Shown one piece after another: positions 59,716 through 64,000 of a stretch of DNA of 64,000 nucleotides. Origin of the DNA: DAOPZC01 sp035353175 (lineage in GTDB: Bacteria; Verrucomicrobiota; Kiritimatiellia; RFP12; UBA1067). A model generated the notes under the pieces. It had not been told where the DNA came from. It saw only the letters and a list, made by a program, of their open reading frames with translations, and searched no databases. Both the position numbers and the translations under genes were made by a program. Location: NCBI GenBank assembly GCA_035353175.1, contig DAOPZC010000014.1:16390-80389 (forward strand). Reading direction: 5' to 3'. The first letter of the stretch is position 1, and each line of letters opens with the position of its first letter.

Positions 59716-62700
59716 TCACTTCAGCTTGTACGCCCACGCCTCTTGAAGCAGGAAATGCAGCCGGGCGTACTCTTTGTCGGCCAGACAGGCCTTGGCTTTC
59801 GCGAGATACGGCTTCACCGCGGCGAGGTCCCCGCCCTTGGCGGACGTGTCGCGGAGGGCCGCGTCGGCCGCCGCGACCTGCTTCGCCAATCCGTCGACCA
59901 CGTCCTGACCCACGGTCGCCGCTCCGCCCGTGACGCGCCCGCCGGCGTCGGCCTGCCGGAAGACGCGCAGGTCGTAGGGCCGCAGCTTGAGCGACAGCTT
60001 GCCGCCCGACGACTTCTCGCCGTTCACGAGGTCGACCGCCTCGGCACCGCTGAACGCGAGCGCGGCCTCGACGGGATACGGCAGGCGGTTAAGCACATAG
60101 ACGTAGTTGGCGCCGTCGACGCTCTTCTGGCGCACGCGCACGGGATCGGCCAGACCGGGCACGTCCTCGAACTTCACGGCGGGCAGCGCGCGGAAGGCCT
60201 TGGCGAAGCGGCCGACCTTGTCCTCGATGCCGAACGTGCCGACGAGGAAGCCGCCCTTGGTGATCGTCAGCGCGTCGAGGTTGTTCAGCGCGAAGACGTG
60301 GTTTTCCAAGCCGTGGACCGTATTGCCGTTCAGTGCGGAGACGCGCCAGTCGCACTCTTGTGCTTTCGCGGAGAGACCTTTGAGCGGCGCCGTGCGCGCC
60401 ACGGCGTCCTCGAAGTAGCGGTCGTGCATATTCACGCTGGCCGAGGGCGTGAGGGCGAGCGGCGCGACCATTTCCGGCGCGCTGTCGACGGTCCGCGTGT
60501 CGTAGACGTCCGAACCGGTCGCGCCATGCGCACGCCGCCAGCGCAGATCCGCCGGCACCATGGAGTAGCGGAAGACGATCTCGGGGTCGTTCACGTAGAG
60601 CGCGGGATCCAGGCCCTGCTCGCGCGCCTCCTGCAGCACCCGCTTGGCGGGGTTCAAATAGTCCGCCGTGGCCTTGGCCGACTCGGCCGCAAAAATCACT
60701 ACGCCCAGCGTGAGGTCCGGACGCTTGGCCCTGAGCAGGCCCGCCAGCTCCTTGTAGTAGTCGTGCAACTGACGGCAGCGCCACTGGATCCACGGATCTT
60801 GGGCGTTGGCCATCAGCCACTGGTAGCTCTTGGCGAAGCGGAAACGGTCCTTGCCGTCCACCGGAATCTTGATGCCGGTCTCTTTCTGAAAGCGCGCGAG
60901 GTTCACATCGTTGTAGCCCGAGTCGAGCGAGCCGAAGGCGAACAGCGAGTGGCGCACCGTGTTCAGCGTGACGCCGGTCAAGGCGGGCTCGCCGCCGTAG
61001 CGGTCGACGAACTCGGCGAACTGCCGCTTGACCGCCGCCTGAACGTGCGGGTCGAGCGGGTTGTAGACGGGGTCGCGGCCGTGCCACGCGCGGTAGAAGA
61101 GCCGGTTGTCGAAGCGCATGTTGATGACCGTCTCCTCGCCGGCCCGCACGCGGTCGTCATCGGTGATCGTATAGGGCAACAGGCTGTCGATCTGATGCAG
61201 GTGCAGCCACGCGTTGAAGGTCATGCCGCGCGCGGCGAGGCGGCGCAGCAGATACTTCGGGAAGCCGTCCGGATGCGGCCGGCCGCCGAAGTCGGTCAGC
61301 GGCTCCGCCTCCGAGCCGAAGAGCGGCCCGTGGTACCAAGAGACGGGGTAGTGCACGGTGCTCATGCCAAACGACTGGTGGTAGTCGAGCATGCGGTCGA
61401 TCACCGTCTCGAACTGCGGGAAGAAATGCATGTCGGGGTTGCCCGGCAGCGAGCCGTAGCAGTCGGCGAAGACCGGATCCTCGTGGTAGAGGCCGATCTC
61501 GCGCGCCGGCACGCTGCCCGCGAACGGCTTGACCGCTAGCCGCGGAAAGCCGCCGTCCAGCTTGTAGACTTTCAGGCTCTTCACGGCGGCGGGGCGGTCT
61601 TTCTCGACGGTCATGAAGACAAAGCTCATGTTGGTGCCCTGCGGCCAGAAGACGATCTTCTGCTCCTGCATCGCCTGCGAGAGCGGGTACTCGTCTCCGG
61701 TGAAGACGCCGGTCTGCGCCTGGTAGTCATGCCGGACGTCGAGCGGCTGAAGCATCACCTCCATGGTGCGCGGCTTGTCGTCGGGATAGGTCACGACCGC
61801 GACGTGCGGCGCGTGCGGCTCCGCCACCTGGAAGGTCAGGGCGAACCGGTCGTTGCGGCCGACGCCCGCCTCGCGGTACTTGCCGAGCGGCGAGTCGACG
61901 ACCCGCGACGGCGCGGACTCCACCACGGACGGCAGGGCGGCCGCGTCGATCTCCGCCACGCTGACCAATGCGCGCTTCGCATCCTGCGCCGGCTCGGCGC
62001 GGTCCAGCGCGTACATCTGGCTGACGAAATCGCGCGCGTCGTCTCCGGCCTTTACGGTGACGGTCAGCGTGTAGGCCCCCTTCTTCGGCAGGCTCAGCTT
62101 CAGCGGCAGATGCAGCCGCTTGTCCGCAACCATCGCCAGCGAGCCCAAGTCGCCCTGTGCCACGGCGTTGTCCGCCGCATCCCGCACCGTGTATTGCGCA
62201 CGCATCTGGGCCGGAGCGCCTTTCAAGTTATCGAACGAAAGCGTCAGCGTCTCTTTCTCGCCGGCCCACAGGTAGGGGTCGAGCACGATCACCTCCACGG
62301 GCACGGTGCAGAACCGACCGTATTCCGCCCGCGCCTCTTCGTCCGTGAGCGGGCGGCTGAAGATTTTGAATTCGTCGATCGCGCCCTGCCACGGCCTGTG
62401 GCCCTCCACCGCATCCGCGCCGACGATGAAAGCCGAATAGGCGACGGGGTCCCACGAGATCGGAATGAATTTCTTGCCGCTGTCGCCGGCGCTGCCGAAG
62501 GAACGCAGCTTGCCGTCGACGTAGACGGCCGTACCGCGCAAGGCGTCCCAGCAGGCGATGACGTGGTGCCACTCGCCTTTTTTCCACGTCGAGGAAACGG
62601 CGAGCAGAACATGGCTATCCTCCTTGTCGCGCGGATCCCAGCGCAGGCCGTGCTGCGGGAAGAGCCAGAGCCAGAGCGCGTTGGCGCCCGCCTTGTTGGG

Positions 62701-63759
62701 TCCCTCTTCGCGGAAGATGTGGAGCCACTCCTTGGCGTCGTTGCCGTCGACCGGCGTCTGTACCCACACCGAAAGCGCACCGCACTCCTTACGCAGATTT
62801 TTGTCCTCCAGATAGCGGAGCGACTGGCGCGGGCCGAACTGCGCGGCCCGGCCCGAGACGCCCGGCACGAGCGCCGGCCGGTTCGCGTTGGTCGGCTCCT
62901 TTGCGCCGCGCGCCGCGGCTGCGGCGAACCCGTCATCGAACGTGAGGTGAAAAAGGGTTTCGAGCGGCTCGCGCTCCCGCACGGGCGGCGCTTTGCGTGC
63001 GGCCGCAAGCTGTTCGGGCGTGGCGACGGGAGCGGGCGTCAGCGCCAACGAGCCCGCAAAGTCGGCCTGGATCTCCTCGGCGGTCAGCGGGCGGTCGAAG
63101 ACCTTCAGCTCGTCGAGCGCCCCGCCCGCCGCGCGGCCCTCACACGGCGCGTTGCCCGTGCCGATCAGCAACGGCGCGAGCCCCTCGGGCTTCCACGTCG
63201 TTTCGCGCTCGGCCTTTTTCTGGCCGTTCACCCAGAGCGAGAGCCCCTTGCCGCAGTCCCAGACGGCGGCGATGTGCACCCACTGATCCGGCTTCCAATC
63301 CGAGGTACCCGCCGTGCAGTAGCGGTCCTGCGGATCGCGCACGTCGAAGCGCAGCGAGCTGTCATAGCGCCACAGCCAGAACGCGCCGCCGCCGACGCCG
63401 TGGTTCTCGCCGCACCACAGCAGAGGATAGTACGCCTTCTTGCCCGCCGAAACGGTCGGCTTGTACCAAAGCGTAACCGTGCCGCGCGCCTTGCTCAGGT
63501 TGAACGGCGAGTCAACGGCGGCGGACTGGTTCACGTTCTCAATCAGCGCGGCCTCGCCGACGCGGCCCTCGACCGGGTTGGCCATGGCGCAGAAACAGTC
63601 CGCGCAGCCAGCTGCGGATTTCACCCAGTTGTCTTTTTCGAACGACAGGTGCAGCGTAACCTGCGGCGGCACGTCCGACGCGTCGCTGCGTCCGACGCTT
63701 CCATGGATAAAAAGACAGGCTATAAAAAGACTTGTGACAAGCGATGTGTTAATTGGCAT
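59716..63759 (-). CDS. Very large secreted protein with two LamG domains and a TIM-barrel-like region
   Basis: 1347 residues from the ATG at 63759, after GAGGG. A signal peptide covers about 1-26. Two LamG/concanavalin domains (about 32-240 and 270-490) each end in L-D-E-L-K-V-F-D-R-P-L-T or I-D-E-F-K-I-F-S-R-P-L-T, the classic LamG C-terminus. A beta-rich stretch follows. From ~780 a putative barrel begins (Y-H-Q-S-F-G-M-S-T-V-H-Y-P-V-S-W), with M-T-F-N-A-W-L-H-L-H-Q and L-T-L-G-V-V-I-F-A-A-E-S. The C-terminus is helical. It looks like a glycoside hydrolase of unassigned family; no canonical glutamate pair could be fixed by eye. Confidence 0.72.
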   Translation of the reverse strand: MPINTSLVTSLFIACLFIHGSVGRSDASDVPPQVTLHLSFEKDNWVKSAAGCADCFCAMANPVEGRVGEAALIENVNQSAAVDSPFNLSKARGTVTLWYKPTVSAGKKAYYPLLWCGENHGVGGGAFWLWRYDSSLRFDVRDPQDRYCTAGTSDWKPDQWVHIAAVWDCGKGLSLWVNGQKKAERETTWKPEGLAPLLIGTGNAPCEGRAAGGALDELKVFDRPLTAEEIQADFAGSLALTPAPVATPEQLAAARKAPPVREREPLETLFHLTFDDGFAAAAARGAKEPTNANRPALVPGVSGRAAQFGPRQSLRYLEDKNLRKECGALSVWVQTPVDGNDAKEWLHIFREEGPNKAGANALWLWLFPQHGLRWDPRDKEDSHVLLAVSSTWKKGEWHHVIACWDALRGTAVYVDGKLRSFGSAGDSGKKFIPISWDPVAYSAFIVGADAVEGHRPWQGAIDEFKIFSRPLTDEEARAEYGRFCTVPVEVIVLDPYLWAGEKETLTLSFDNLKGAPAQMRAQYTVRDAADNAVAQGDLGSLAMVADKRLHLPLKLSLPKKGAYTLTVTVKAGDDARDFVSQMYALDRAEPAQDAKRALVSVAEIDAAALPSVVESAPSRVVDSPLGKYREAGVGRNDRFALTFQVAEPHAPHVAVVTYPDDKPRTMEVMLQPLDVRHDYQAQTGVFTGDEYPLSQAMQEQKIVFWPQGTNMSFVFMTVEKDRPAAVKSLKVYKLDGGFPRLAVKPFAGSVPAREIGLYHEDPVFADCYGSLPGNPDMHFFPQFETVIDRMLDYHQSFGMSTVHYPVSWYHGPLFGSEAEPLTDFGGRPHPDGFPKYLLRRLAARGMTFNAWLHLHQIDSLLPYTITDDDRVRAGEETVINMRFDNRLFYRAWHGRDPVYNPLDPHVQAAVKRQFAEFVDRYGGEPALTGVTLNTVRHSLFAFGSLDSGYNDVNLARFQKETGIKIPVDGKDRFRFAKSYQWLMANAQDPWIQWRCRQLHDYYKELAGLLRAKRPDLTLGVVIFAAESAKATADYLNPAKRVLQEAREQGLDPALYVNDPEIVFRYSMVPADLRWRRAHGATGSDVYDTRTVDSAPEMVAPLALTPSASVNMHDRYFEDAVARTAPLKGLSAKAQECDWRVSALNGNTVHGLENHVFALNNLDALTITKGGFLVGTFGIEDKVGRFAKAFRALPAVKFEDVPGLADPVRVRQKSVDGANYVYVLNRLPYPVEAALAFSGAEAVDLVNGEKSSGGKLSLKLRPYDLRVFRQADAGGRVTGGAATVGQDVVDGLAKQVAAADAALRDTSAKGGDLAAVKPYLAKAKACLADKEYARLHFLLQEAWAYKLK

Positions 63760-63878
63760 ACGGTCCCTCAACTGATTATGCGAAGAAGTGTAGCAGGATC
63801 CGCTACGGCTTGGGTAAGACTATTTTGCGACGGGCAGACAGAGGGGCGCATCCTCGTCTCCAACCGAGTGCAGGCCTC

Positions 63879-64000
63879 TTACACAAAGCGCTTGTCGTGT
63901 TCCATGGTGTTTAGTAAGTTTTCTTCCCAGATCGGGTGTTCTTCTGCCGCGCGCGCGACCGGCCAGTGCAACACCTGATGTTTTGAAAACGGCCACGCGG
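63879..64000 (-). CDS. C-terminal end of a further gene, cut by the right window edge
   Basis: On the minus strand one frame is open from the window edge to TAA at 63879-63881 and reads A-W-P-F-S-K-H-Q-V-L-H-W-P-V and then E-E-H-P-I-W-E-E-N, ending M-E-H-D-K-R-F-V. The amino-acid composition looks like a real protein end. It would lie upstream of the dual-LamG gene in the same direction, about 120 nt away. Function cannot be judged from 39 residues. Confidence 0.45.
   Translation of the reverse strand, partial: AWPFSKHQVLHWPVARAAEEHPIWEENLLNTMEHDKRFV

Noticed and set aside
61729..63978. 749-codon forward open frame opposite the dual-LamG gene
   Set aside because: Antisense to well-formed LamG domains; composition is shadow-like.

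Overview
The window is GC-rich, gene-dense bacterial DNA. The gene set suggests a Gram-negative member of the PVC group (Kiritimatiellota, Lentisphaerota or Verrucomicrobiota) that lives on complex polysaccharides. Supporting this are many secreted glycoside hydrolases without any SusC/SusD pair, several secreted FAD-dependent oxidoreductases of the PF12831 type, DUF3472 and TMEM43-like proteins, and AraC regulators with PocR or XylR-type sensor domains. This placement is inference from gene content; no rRNA or tRNA gene was seen.

Region 1 (1-10450) mixes housekeeping genes with secreted enzymes: the 3' end of a PKD-like protein, a GH16 enzyme, a Tat-exported FAD oxidoreductase, a metallophosphoesterase, an ArfB-like GGQ protein, a DJ-1/PfpI protein, argS, an alginate-export-type porin, and plsY-gpsA. 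Region 2 (10416-17112) is a four-gene heavy-metal efflux operon, with a Cys/His-rich small protein followed by TolC-like, HlyD-like and CzcA/CusA-like subunits. Region 3 (17420-21546) holds a DUF3472 protein, the amtB-glnK ammonium pair behind a well-formed sigma-54 promoter, and a TMEM43 family protein.

Region 4 (21797-26009) carries a large serine protease/thioredoxin-fold protein and then an AT-richer patch with small orphan genes and a scar. In the scar a group II intron reverse-transcriptase remnant abuts a frameshifted YafQ-like toxin remnant. Region 5 (26365-33815) has a GT4 glycosyltransferase, an EboB-like TatD hydrolase, an FAD oxidoreductase with C-terminal EF-hands, and an Rrf2 regulator-ferredoxin-hcp operon for reductive/nitrosative stress. 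That operon has a consensus promoter, a candidate operator and a long downstream stem-loop.

Region 6 (33954-63759) is a carbohydrate-utilisation island of about 30 kb. A forward four-gene run encodes a giant clan GH-A enzyme, a PHP-like secreted protein, a concanavalin-like protein and a Tat FAD oxidoreductase. A reverse operon (two GH127-like proteins plus a GH39-like enzyme) diverges from an XylR-like regulator. A second reverse operon (GH36, GH2, GH36) diverges from a PocR-AraC regulator. A 1347-residue dual-LamG protein follows. Beta-L-arabinofuranosidase, alpha-galactosidase and beta-galactosidase type enzymes together suggest arabinogalactan-like or arabinosylated plant glycans as substrate. 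The right edge cuts a further reverse-strand gene.
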